Numbered from the stretch's first letter, positions 1 through 6,823 are shown. The stretch: DNA of 9,085 nt from Treponema sp. (GCA_031283505.1 JAITBO010000146.1:1-9085), one strand, 5' to 3'. Numbers and translations are program-made. Notes: generated by a model from the letters alone, not told the origin.

Positions 1-38
1 AAACCAATCTAGCGGAAGTATCGGACTTCGATCCGCCG

Positions 39-790
39 ATGCCGTATACACAGTATACCCTGGACGAAAATGCGCTACAGGCAATGGCGGGTATGAAGCT
101 GCCTAAATGCTATGTGTCGGTGATACTCGGCACGCATCCGCATCCAGGCAGCATTTATCGCGAGTTGAACCGAAACAGTACCGGCGGCGTTTATACCGGC
201 AACGAGGCTCAACAGGCGAGCGCACAAAGGCGCCTGGATAACAAGCCAAGCATCAGGCTTGACGACCATGTGCTCCACGGGAAATCATGCGTTTGTTCAA
301 ACAAGACCTGTCCGCGGACCAGATTTCAGGTCGGCTTGGGGCGCTATACCCAGATCGGAGGGAAAACAGGCTTCACCATCGACCATCTACACCTGTCTAT
401 ACCGGGAAACGGCAAAAGACCCGGCATTGAAAGAGCATTTCCGACAAAACCACACCATCGGAAGGGGGCAAAAGACTGTCGCGGCCAGATACGTGGCCGT
501 GTCTCCGTCGCTAAACGCCCGCAAACCGTTGAAGAGAAGTTCCGTGCGGGTGATTGGGAAGGAGATAGGGGATACCATAGAAAGCGCCGGCAAAAACGCC
601 TATATAGAGTCTGTCCATAATGTAGACACATTATGGACAGACCACCTTGAAACCCGCATTTTCGCAGCTTTTAGGCGAGAAAATGCAAGGTCTGTCCGCA
701 AAGCAACCGACTTTGTGGACAGACTTTATATAGTGTCTTGTTTGCTAACGAACCGCCACTTCGCGCGTAAGCGCCCGTCTTTCTTGCATA
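39..790 (+). pseudogene. Decayed IS30-family transposase, frameshifted and interrupted
   Basis: An IS30-type DDE transposase can be followed only by changing frame. The N-terminal helix-turn-helix region (YTQYTLDENALQ, then SIYRELNRNS and VYTGNEAQQASAQRR) reads in frame 3 from base 39 to about 268. A segment beginning RLFKQDLSADQISGRLG reads in frame 2 from about 287. The segment SPSTIYTCLYRETAKDPALK reads in frame 1 to about 445. The segment with RPQTVEEKFRAGDWEGD, the conserved first-Asp region, is back in frame 3. DTIESAGKNAYI follows in frame 1 to about 606. A 134-bp repeat element then interrupts it, and a fragment reading LVC*RTATSRVSARLS (about 745-790) looks like the continuation of the catalytic core with an in-frame stop. 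Four or more frameshifts mean no active enzyme. The C-terminal catalytic half is not recognisable, and the element's own terminal repeats were not identified with confidence. The left end may extend before base 39. Confidence 0.8.
600..733. repeat. MITE-like element, 134 bp, with terminal inverted repeats
   Basis: The ends are inverted repeats of 21 bp with two mismatches (600-620 against 713-733, core AGTCTGTCC). The 8-mer GTCTGTCC and its complement GGACAGAC alternate four times (609, 635, 690, 717). They form a perfect 15-bp hairpin at 609-623/628-642 with loop AGAC, and a 14-bp hairpin with one G-T mismatch at 690-703/711-724. Between them lies a third stem, GCATTTTC/GAAAATGC (656-663/679-686). 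No coding potential is apparent. Transposase similarity on either side suggests the element inserted into an older IS30 remnant at a TA-rich site (TATATA at both edges). A TA target duplication is plausible but cannot be separated from the repeat itself. Small size, terminal repeats and lack of a gene fit a non-autonomous element. A REP/BIME-type palindromic repeat is the alternative. Confidence 0.6.
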
Positions 791-875
791 CTGAGCCCTA
801 TATTTACCCCGGTCCTTCTTGTGCCGGGTTGAGTGTATCGGGCTACGGTAAGATTTTGACGTGGCGCAACGCGAT

Positions 876-961
876 ATATTGACAATAAATCCCCCGCACT
901 ATACAGTGATATGAGTGGTGGGCAAACTTAATTGAAGATGAAAGAAACCTATTGTCAATAT
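876..961. repeat. 12-bp perfect inverted repeat flanking 62 bp
   Basis: ATATTGACAATA (876-887) is the exact reverse complement of TATTGTCAATAT (950-961). The intervening 62 bp hold no gene. The pair may mark the edges of a small element or a remnant of the neighbouring insertion sequence. It could also be a paired operator, because the left arm contains a good -35-like TTGACA. I cannot decide between these from the sequence. Confidence 0.5.
879..907 (+). promoter_or_regulatory. Candidate sigma-70 promoter upstream of the ACP gene
   Basis: A perfect -35 hexamer TTGACA (879-884) is followed after 17 bp by TACAGT (902-907), within TATACAGT. It points towards the acyl carrier protein gene, whose start lies about 270 bp downstream. 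A second weaker pair is TTGTCA (952-957) and TATAAA (977-982), with a 19-bp spacer. Both are matches by eye only, and the long leader makes the assignment tentative. Confidence 0.3.
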
Positions 962-1183
962 CCTGGAACTTGAGAATATAAAATCTAAATGGACTGGCGG
1001 CTCCGGACCTTTTAGGGGCCGGGTGGGGGCTGGACTCAATGATGTACCGGGGTTCGGCATTGTCCTTAAAAAAAATAGTTTGGTATTAAATTTTTGACGG
1101 AATGAAGACAACAAGAGGCATTTTGCTTTAGTGGACGCAGTGGCGGCTTATATTGTTTCAGAAGGCGGAGGGCAGGAATAAAA
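962..1183. other. Leader region before the ACP gene, no gene seen
   Basis: I see no convincing coding frame or RNA gene here. A GC-rich patch around 999-1033 (CCGGACC and GGGGCCGG among other runs) could form an imperfect hairpin. The 3' end supplies the ribosome binding site of the next gene: GGAGGG at 1167-1172 and a second AGGA at 1174-1177. Confidence 0.4.
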
Positions 1184-1441
1184 ATGACCACCATAAAAAC
1201 CAGGGAAGAATTATTCGACAGGATCAAGGAAATCCTTGTAGCGGAGTTTGCGCTTGAGGCGGATACGGTAACGCCGGAGTCACGGCTAATGGAAGATCTC
1301 GATCTCGATTCCATTGATGCTGTAGACCTCATTGTAAATATGAAGCCCTATATTCCCGGTAAAATAGGGCCGGAACTTTTTAAACAGGTAAGAACCATAC
1401 AGGATGTTGTGGAGGTGATTTTTCCGCTGTTAAAACAATAA
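1184..1441 (+). CDS. Acyl carrier protein, aryl-polyene/FAS type
   Basis: This 85-residue protein has the acyl carrier protein length and fold signature. The phosphopantetheine attachment motif is DLDLDSIDAVDL, with Ser43 as the predicted attachment serine at the start of helix II. An acidic helix and a hydrophobic C-terminal helix (VVEVIFPLLKQ) complete the fold. DSIDAVDL rather than DSLDTVEL of housekeeping AcpP is the form commonly seen in carrier proteins of aryl polyene and related clusters. The start is supported by GGAGGG and AGGA 6-11 bases upstream. It would carry the growing acyl chain for the dehydratase, reductase and ketosynthase encoded downstream, although a 428-bp gap and a possible weak terminator separate it from them. 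Only one carrier protein is visible, whereas aryl polyene clusters often have two. The family call is firm; the pathway is inferred. Confidence 0.9.
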   Translation: MTTIKTREELFDRIKEILVAEFALEADTVTPESRLMEDLDLDSIDAVDLIVNMKPYIPGKIGPELFKQVRTIQDVVEVIFPLLKQ

Positions 1442-1530
1442 TTGAAACGGACGGATAAAAAAGGCTTTCGTTTTGCCCTGAATTTTTATTGATGCCAGCA
1501 GTCGTTTTTTTAGACGATTTATTTTATAGC

Positions 1531-1563
1531 GAGCCGGTATCATATTTACGGGCTCCTGTTTTT
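1531..1563 (+). terminator. Possible weak intrinsic terminator after the ACP gene
   Basis: GAGCC (1531-1535) can pair with GGCTC (1551-1555), and CTGTTTTTC follows directly. The stem is only 5 bp, or slightly longer if a bulge is allowed, and the loop is large, so termination would be partial at best. It lies 90 bases after the ACP stop codon. Confidence 0.3.
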
Positions 1564-1610
1564 CATAGCATTGCTTTTTACTTCCGGTATTTCATACTGC
1601 GGGGAGTAAT

Positions 1611-1676
1611 ATGAACTTTACAACGTGGCAACCGGAAAAAAACAACAAAGGGCGAAAGCTCTTATATAGCTTTTAA
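1611..1676 (+). pseudogene. Short 21-residue frame, possible 5' remnant of a lost gene
   Basis: An ATG preceded by GGGGAG at 1601-1606 opens a frame reading MNFTTWQPEKNNKGRKLLYS that stops after 21 codons. The pattern W..PE..N....L is reminiscent of the N-terminus of LpxL-like lysophospholipid acyltransferases that occur in aryl polyene clusters between the carrier protein and the dehydratase. That resemblance is weak and from memory. A palindrome follows immediately. It may be the start of a gene whose body has been deleted, or a chance frame. Confidence 0.22.
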
Positions 1677-1682
1677 TATTAG

Positions 1683-1714
1683 AGTTGTTTAGAAACTTCA
1701 GTTTCTAAACAACT
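1683..1714. repeat. Perfect 14-bp palindrome (hairpin)
   Basis: AGTTGTTTAGAAAC (1683-1696) and GTTTCTAAACAACT (1701-1714) are exact reverse complements with the loop TTCA. No T-tract follows, so a terminator role is unlikely. It sits between two possible fragments of a broken gene, which suggests a dispersed repeat or the scar of an inserted element. Confidence 0.65.
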
Positions 1715-1741
1715 TCCACTGAAAAACCGCAAGACTTGTGA

Positions 1742-1873
1742 GACAACCAACCGGGTTATCGAACAAGTCTATTGCAAAAGGCGGGTCCTGTCGCCTGTCC
1801 CGGCGTATTCGTTGATAAGGTTAGGCTCTCCTTGACGGAGGAACTGAAGGCTGAAAAGAGGAGGGAAACATGA
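1742..1873 (+). pseudogene. Open frame overlapping the dehydratase start (ATGA), possible 3' remnant
   Basis: A frame open from just after a stop at 1739-1741 runs 43 codons to TGA at 1871-1873. Its last part reads VDKVRLSLTEELKAEKRRET and has a charged, protein-like composition. Its stop overlaps the dehydratase start as ATGA, the classic arrangement of coupled operon genes. No start codon with a binding site is visible. I read it as the possible 3' end of a gene truncated by deletion. Chance openness over 130 bases is a fair alternative, and I do not recognise the family. Confidence 0.2.
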
Positions 1874-2322
1874 TAAAAGGCAGCGAACTTTTGACGCTGG
1901 TACCGCACAAAGGAAAGATGCTGTTACTGTCACGTATCATTGATTATGATCTTGAAAAAAGGACACTAAAATCGGAATATGATATAGGGCCGTCATGTAT
2001 ATTCTATGATTCGGACCTCGGCGGCGTACCTTCCTGGGTTGGTTTTGAATTCATGGCCCAGAGTATCTCCTCGCTTTCCGGATTCACCTCAAGGATAAAG
2101 GGTGAACCGCCAAAGGCGGGCGTTATCATGAGCATTTCCAATATAGACTTTTTTTATCCGGTATTCACATCGAAGGCAGTCATTGAGATTGTTGAGGATG
2201 TCCAGCTTGACAAGATTTTTACGTTCAACTGTTCGGTATATTCAGACAATAAATTATTTGCCCGGGGAAAATTAACCGTGATGGATGTTGATAATGTGGA
2301 AACACTCATGAAAAGGAGATAG
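1870..2322 (+). CDS. Hot-dog 3-hydroxyacyl-ACP dehydratase, ApeP-like
   Basis: This 150-residue protein has the size and layout of a single hot-dog dehydratase. It should remove water from a 3-hydroxyacyl-ACP to give the trans-2-enoyl-ACP. The motif LLTLVPHKGKMLLL places the expected catalytic His at residue 13. VPSWVGFEFMAQSIS places the acidic partner Glu60 at the start of the central helix, which is the dehydratase form (xxEFMAQ) seen in FabZ-like and aryl polyene ApeP proteins rather than a thioesterase. The start is fixed by a strong AGAGGAGGG at 1857-1865, five bases away. The ketoreductase follows after a single base, so the two are almost certainly co-translated. No membrane segment or signal peptide is seen. 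Family confidence is high; assignment to polyene synthesis rests on gene order. Confidence 0.85.
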   Translation: MIKGSELLTLVPHKGKMLLLSRIIDYDLEKRTLKSEYDIGPSCIFYDSDLGGVPSWVGFEFMAQSISSLSGFTSRIKGEPPKAGVIMSISNIDFFYPVFTSKAVIEIVEDVQLDKIFTFNCSVYSDNKLFARGKLTVMDVDNVETLMKRR

Positions 2323-2323
2323 A

Positions 2324-3067
2324 ATGAACACTGCAAAAACTGTTTCCCGAAAAAAAGTTCTGATAACCGGTGCAAGCAGGGGAATAGGCAGGGCCATCGC
2401 TCTTGCTGCGGCTAACGAAGGGTATAGCGTAACCGTCCATTATTATTCGGGACTTTCCGGGGCGGAAAAGCTCTGCGGCAAAATTACTTCTCAAGGCGGT
2501 GAAGCCGGGCTTATTCAGTTTGATATTGCCAGCCGCGAAGAATGCCGTAAAAAGCTTGAAGCCTGGGTGGAAGAAAACGGCGCGCCCTGGGGTATTGTAT
2601 GCAATGCCGGTATTACCGCCGATAACGCTTTTCCGGCCCTGAGTGACGATGATTGGGACAGGGTAATGCGCACAAATCTTGACGGTTTTTACAATGTACT
2701 GCACCCGCTTATCATGCCTCTTGTCCGTAAAAAACAGGGAAGAATCGTTACCATAGCGTCGGTTTCGGGCATCATCGGCAACCGGGGGCAGGTTAACTAC
2801 AGCGCATCCAAGGCCGGTATCATCGGCGCCACAAAAGCGCTGGCAGTGGAACTCGCAAGCCGATCAATAACGGTAAATTGTGTAGCTCCCGGTATTATTG
2901 ATACGGATATGGCAAAAGACGCTCCCCTTGACATGATTCTTCCGGCAATCCCCATGGGCCGCCTGGGAAAACCGGAAGAGACGGCGGCGCTGGTTGTTTT
3001 CCTGTTGTCCGAAGCGGCCTCGTACATAACGCGCCAGGTAATTTCCGTTAATGGCGGGCTGGCATAG
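2324..3067 (+). CDS. 3-oxoacyl-ACP reductase, FabG-type SDR (ApeQ-like)
   Basis: This 247-residue classical short-chain dehydrogenase should reduce 3-oxoacyl-ACP to 3-hydroxyacyl-ACP, probably with NADPH. The Rossmann motif TGASRGIGRAIA lies at residues 15-26 and CNAGIT at 93-98. The catalytic residues are Asn118, Ser146, Tyr159 and Lys163 (YSASK), with the usual 13-residue Ser-Tyr spacing. PGIIDTDM follows and the C-terminus is VISVNGGLA, as in FabG. The ribosome binding site AAAAGGAG lies inside the end of the dehydratase gene, showing tight coupling. It is the middle enzyme of the DH-KR-KS block. It could be the housekeeping FabG, but the neighbouring dehydratase and ketosynthase argue for a dedicated pathway copy. 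Confidence 0.9.
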   Translation: MNTAKTVSRKKVLITGASRGIGRAIALAAANEGYSVTVHYYSGLSGAEKLCGKITSQGGEAGLIQFDIASREECRKKLEAWVEENGAPWGIVCNAGITADNAFPALSDDDWDRVMRTNLDGFYNVLHPLIMPLVRKKQGRIVTIASVSGIIGNRGQVNYSASKAGIIGATKALAVELASRSITVNCVAPGIIDTDMAKDAPLDMILPAIPMGRLGKPEETAALVVFLLSEAASYITRQVISVNGGLA

Positions 3068-3103
3068 GCGTGACTGTAAGAAACAAATTAAAGGAGTATC
3101 AAT

Positions 3104-4324
3104 ATGAAAAGACGGGTCGTTATTACCGGCGGAAGTGTTGTCAGCGCTCTTGGTTCCGAATGGCCGGAAATTCTCAGGAACCTGAAGGCAAAGAAAAATT
3201 TTGTCCGTTATATGCGGGAATGGGACAAGTATGAACAGATGAACACACGCCTTGCCGTACCGGTAGACTTTGTGATGCCCGCCTATCCACGTCAAAAAAT
3301 ACGCGGCATGGGGAGGGTCGCCCAGCTTGCGATAGTCGCCGTGGATAACGCCCTGCGCCTTGCGAGGCTTGGCGATTCGCCGGAACTGGTCAACGGACGT
3401 ACAGGCGTTTCCTTCGGTTCGTCAAGCGGCAGCATTGATTCCATCATGGATTTTTACACCATGATAGCCCTCCAGGACATGAGAAAAATAAAATCCACGA
3501 CGTACATCAAACTGATGCCCCAGACCTGCGCCGCCAATATCGAGGTGTTCTATGGATTAACCGGGCGGCTTATGACCACGAATACCGCCTGTACGGCGGG
3601 AAGCCTGGCAATAGGCCTTGCCTACGAGACAATCAAAAATGGTATTCAAGACATCATGATCGCCGGCGGGGCGGACGAACTGTCGGAACTTAACTCGGCG
3701 GTATTTGATACCCTCTTTGCCACAAGTACAAAAAACGACACGCCTCAGGTGACGCCACGCGCATACGACAAAAAACGCGACGGCCTTGTCGCGGGCGAAG
3801 GTTCGGGCGCGCTGATACTGGAAGAATACGAACACGCCGTGAACCGGGGCGCCTTTATTTACGCCGAAATTGCGGGTTTCGGAACAAACACCGATGGTAT
3901 GCATCTGACAAGTCCAAACCGCATTACAATGGCGCGCGCAATGTCCCTGGCTCTTGAGGACGCCGCCCTTGACAGCGGCCTCGTCGGTTATGTAAACACC
4001 CATGGAACGGCGACAAGCCAGGGCGACATTGCGGAAAGCCGGGCGACCTTCGACGTTTTTGGACACGCCGTTCCGGTAAGCACAATCAAAAACTACATCG
4101 GCCATACCCTGGGAGCCTGCGGCGCTATCGAAGCCTGGATTACCGTCAACATGATGAGGGAAAACTGGTTTGCGCCGAACATCAACTTGACGGAACTCGA
4201 TCCGGAATGCGGACCACTGGATTACATCACCGGGGACGGGCGCGGGATCGACACCGAATACGTCATGTCGAACAACTTTGCCTTTGGCGGAATAAACACG
4301 AGCCTTATATTCAAAAAAATATAG
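3104..4324 (+). CDS. Beta-ketoacyl-ACP synthase, FabF-like (ApeR-like)
   Basis: This 406-residue thiolase-fold condensing enzyme should join an acyl group to malonyl-ACP with loss of CO2. The active-site cysteine is Cys163 in TNTACTAGSLAIG. The two histidines are His300 (NTHGTAT) and His334 (STIKNYIGHTLGACG), with the conserved Lys329 between them. A glycine-rich end (NNFAFGGINTSLIF) closes the fold. All catalytic residues are present, so it is a true ketosynthase and not a chain-length factor. The TACTAGS context and the 37-base spacing after the ketoreductase match the last ketosynthase of aryl polyene clusters, where KR is followed by KS. AAGGAG at 3091-3096, seven bases upstream, supports the start. 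It is the last gene of the operon and faces a convergent gene. A FabF of ordinary fatty acid synthesis is the alternative. Confidence 0.88.
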   Translation: MKRRVVITGGSVVSALGSEWPEILRNLKAKKNFVRYMREWDKYEQMNTRLAVPVDFVMPAYPRQKIRGMGRVAQLAIVAVDNALRLARLGDSPELVNGRTGVSFGSSSGSIDSIMDFYTMIALQDMRKIKSTTYIKLMPQTCAANIEVFYGLTGRLMTTNTACTAGSLAIGLAYETIKNGIQDIMIAGGADELSELNSAVFDTLFATSTKNDTPQVTPRAYDKKRDGLVAGEGSGALILEEYEHAVNRGAFIYAEIAGFGTNTDGMHLTSPNRITMARAMSLALEDAALDSGLVGYVNTHGTATSQGDIAESRATFDVFGHAVPVSTIKNYIGHTLGACGAIEAWITVNMMRENWFAPNINLTELDPECGPLDYITGDGRGIDTEYVMSNNFAFGGINTSLIFKKI

Positions 4325-4354
4325 CGGGAACCCTGAAGGACCTGCCGGGCTTCT

Positions 4355-4403
4355 AAAAAACTGTGCATAAATAAAATGTTGTGCATTTTATTTATGCACA
4401 GTT
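4355..4403 (-). terminator. Strong intrinsic terminator for the minus-strand carboxyltransferase
   Basis: A perfect 19-bp stem lies between the convergent genes (4359-4377 with 4385-4403, seven-base loop). Read on the minus strand it begins 18 bases after the carboxyltransferase stop and is followed by a run of six T (A run at 4355-4360), an intrinsic terminator shape. On the plus strand no T-tract follows, so it would end the ketosynthase transcript less efficiently, though the stem may protect its 3' end. Confidence 0.7.
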
Positions 4404-4421
4404 CCTAAGAGTTTCCCGGAG

Positions 4422-5906
4422 TCACAGCGGAATGTTGCCGTGTTTTTTATTGAGCAATCCGCCAGGTTTCTTTGTTTCCAGCATACGGAAACCCCAGGCG
4501 ATTTTCGGCCTTGTCTCCTGGGGGGCGATTACACCGGTGATATATCCCCGTTCGGCGGCTATTTGCGGTGTCATATACGTTTTCTCGTATTTATCCTGAA
4601 GCTGTTTAATGTCTTCGCCGTCCCCGTGTTCCGCCTGTTTTTGGTTAAACAGTATCGCTACCGCCCCTTCAACACCCATAACCGCGATTTCCGCGCTGTC
4701 CCAGGCAAACACAAAATCCGCCCCAAGGTGTTTTGAACACATAGCGATATACGCGCCGCCGTAAGCCTTCCGTACGATGACCGTTATCTTAGGCGCCGTC
4801 GATTCCGCATAGGCATAGATTAACTTTGCGCCATGCCGTATAATGCCCTTCTTCTCCTCGTCCGGGCCGGGAACAAAACCGGGTATATCAACTATGGTGA
4901 GAAGCTGAATATTAAAAGCGTCGCAATAACGTATAAAACGGGCCGCCTTGTCGCTTGCGTCCGAATCGGCAATACCGCCCAGGCAGGCCGGCTGGTTGGC
5001 TATTATCCCGGTGAGTCTGCCTTCAATATAAGCCAGGCCCACGACAATGTTTTGAGCAAATTCGCCATGTACCTCAAAAAAGGAATCATCATCAACAATG
5101 GCGTCGATGATTTTCCGTATGTCATACCCCTGTTTCTTGCTGCCGGGGATGACGGAGAGGATCGATTTAATCTTCGATTGGGCAAATTGAAACTGACGGA
5201 CCGGCGCTTTATCGCTGTTCCAGTGGGGGATATAGGACAGTAATTTTCTTACATCCCGGTAACATTGCTTTTCATCCTGGTACCTGAAATGGGCGACCCC
5301 GCTCTTCCGTGCGTGGATAATACTGCCGCCAAGCTCCTCATCCGTCGTTTCAAGACCCATGGCGGCTTTTACTACTTTTGCGCCGGTGATAAACATAAGA
5401 CCGATTATATCAATGACAAAAATAAAATCCGTAATTCCCGGCGAATACACCGCGCCGCCGGCACAGGGACCGGCGACGATCGAAATCTGGGGAATGTAAC
5501 CGGAAGCCCGTACATTCTGCATAAACACATCGCCGTAGCCGGCCAGGGCGCTTACCCCCTCCTGAATACGCGCGCCCCCGGAATCGTTGATGCCTATTAC
5601 CGGGCAGCGAATATCAATCGCCTTTTTGTACAGCTCCATGATTTTCTGTCCATGCAGGTTGCCCAGAGTACCTCCCATTACCGTAAAGTCCTGGGCGTAG
5701 AGGGCCGCCGTCCGGCCGTCTATCGTACCAAAACCGGTAATAACGCCGTCGTAAGGAATCTCCTTATCCGAAAGACCGAAAGACCCGGACAACTGTTTTA
5801 CGCCCCCATAGGTTTCCTGAAACGAATCCTTGTCAAGCAGCAAGTTGATCCGTTCCATCGCGTGGAGCTTGCCTTTCCGGTGTTGCTTTTCAAAATCGTA
5901 GATCAT
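4422..5906 (-). CDS. Biotin-dependent acyl-CoA carboxyltransferase subunit (PccB/MmdA type)
   Basis: This 494-residue protein is a complete carboxyltransferase with two crotonase-like halves, slightly shorter than the usual 510-520 residues. It moves a carboxyl group between biotin on a carrier protein and an acyl-CoA. The N-terminal half has INDSGGARIQEGV (residues 106-118) and PCAGGAVYSP (147-156). The C-terminal half has VDIPGFVPGPDEE (339-351) and RKAYGGAYIAM (379-389), then AEIAVMG. The end, KKHGNIPL, is typical. Residue 387 is Ile at the position where propionyl-CoA-specific PccB has Asp, so substrate choice is open: methylmalonyl-CoA decarboxylase alpha, transcarboxylase 12S or a broad acyl-CoA carboxylase. 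GGGAGG nine bases upstream (complement at 5916-5921) fixes the start. The biotin ligase gene lies just upstream on the same strand. No biotin carrier, biotin carboxylase or membrane decarboxylase subunit is in the window. Confidence 0.88.
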   Translation of the reverse strand: MIYDFEKQHRKGKLHAMERINLLLDKDSFQETYGGVKQLSGSFGLSDKEIPYDGVITGFGTIDGRTAALYAQDFTVMGGTLGNLHGQKIMELYKKAIDIRCPVIGINDSGGARIQEGVSALAGYGDVFMQNVRASGYIPQISIVAGPCAGGAVYSPGITDFIFVIDIIGLMFITGAKVVKAAMGLETTDEELGGSIIHARKSGVAHFRYQDEKQCYRDVRKLLSYIPHWNSDKAPVRQFQFAQSKIKSILSVIPGSKKQGYDIRKIIDAIVDDDSFFEVHGEFAQNIVVGLAYIEGRLTGIIANQPACLGGIADSDASDKAARFIRYCDAFNIQLLTIVDIPGFVPGPDEEKKGIIRHGAKLIYAYAESTAPKITVIVRKAYGGAYIAMCSKHLGADFVFAWDSAEIAVMGVEGAVAILFNQKQAEHGDGEDIKQLQDKYEKTYMTPQIAAERGYITGVIAPQETRPKIAWGFRMLETKKPGGLLNKKHGNIPL

Positions 5907-6013
5907 ATAATTAAACCTCCCAAGTCAGTATGCCTGTATACATTCTTCCGGTCAATAGTATGGGGAATATGGACAAAAATCATGCCGGACCTGCGCCGGT
6001 AGCACGACCGGTC

Positions 6014-6823
6014 CTAATACACCCGCAATTCCCCCGTCACATAGGCTTCGCTTGCGGTTTTCCCCTCCGGGATGATGAGAAGCTCCCCTTCGGTCCCTAT
6101 GCCGGAAAGAACGCCTTCAACCCTGCGGCCTGAGTCCGCGCCTCCTGGGATAAAACTGACCCGCCGGTCCCTCATGTAAAGCCGCTCCTCCAGACGTTCC
6201 CGCCAAGGTCCGGCGGAAGCGAGTTCCCCGTGGAGACGGGCGAGGATCCTTTCCAGCAGGGCGGCCCGATCCAATCCGAAATCCGGGAACTTCCGGGCCC
6301 GCAAAGCCAGGAGTATGCTCCCGGCTTTGGCGCTGATGTCCCCGGGAAAGACGGTCTGGGCAGCGTTGACCCCTATGCCTATGTAGACGGTCTTCCCGTC
6401 CGTCTCCGTGAGGATGCCCGCGGTCTTCCGGGAATCTATCATGATGTCGTTAGGCCACTTCACCAGCACGGCGCCCTGGAGGATGGGGGCGAAGTCCTCC
6501 ACGGCCAGGGAGACAGCGAGGCCGGTACGAAGGGTGAGGGCCCGGGGAAAAGAGGGAATGTCCGGGTAACGGAGGATAACCGTAAAAAAGAGGTTTTTCC
6601 CCCGGTCCGCGTTCCAGAGCCGTCCGGTACGCCCCCGGCCCGCTTCCTGATAATCGGCAATCACCACCGTGCCGTGGGGTTCTCCCCCGGCGGCAAGACG
6701 GCGCGATTCGTCCATAGTGCTGGACAGGGTTTCGTGATAATAGATCGGGGCTTTCCAGGGGTTCAAAATCGATAAAAAATCCATATCGGAGGATAAATTA
6801 CCATAATCCATAATAAAATACAT
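6014..6823 (-). CDS. birA: Monofunctional biotin-[acetyl-CoA-carboxylase] ligase
   Basis: This 269-residue enzyme should activate biotin with ATP and attach it to the lysine of a biotin carrier protein. The catalytic domain motifs are present in order: HETLSSTMDESRRLA (residues 30-44), the biotinyl-AMP loop GRGRTGRLW (62-70), KWPNDIMI (122-129), RKTAGIL with Lys133, and GIGVN (149-153). A small C-terminal domain follows, ending EAYVTGELRVY. There is no N-terminal helix-turn-helix, so it cannot repress biotin genes as E. coli BirA does. The start is uncertain: three ATGs lie within the first 14 codons. Only the first has a weak GAGAAG nearby. The gene precedes the carboxyltransferase by 107 bases on the same strand, so the two likely share a transcript and the ligase may biotinylate that enzyme's carrier subunit, encoded elsewhere. 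Confidence 0.9.
   Translation of the reverse strand: MYFIMDYGNLSSDMDFLSILNPWKAPIYYHETLSSTMDESRRLAAGGEPHGTVVIADYQEAGRGRTGRLWNADRGKNLFFTVILRYPDIPSFPRALTLRTGLAVSLAVEDFAPILQGAVLVKWPNDIMIDSRKTAGILTETDGKTVYIGIGVNAAQTVFPGDISAKAGSILLALRARKFPDFGLDRAALLERILARLHGELASAGPWRERLEERLYMRDRRVSFIPGGADSGRRVEGVLSGIGTEGELLIIPEGKTASEAYVTGELRVY

Noticed and set aside
609..642. Intrinsic terminator at the first perfect hairpin
   Set aside because: The 15-bp stem is followed by CACCTTGAAA and has no T-tract on either strand. The same motif recurs in inverted form at 690-724, so it is part of a repeat element.
5265..6002. A 245-residue plus-strand open frame
   Set aside because: It is antisense to the carboxyltransferase, which has complete family motifs and a good ribosome binding site. 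The plus-strand translation has no recognisable features.
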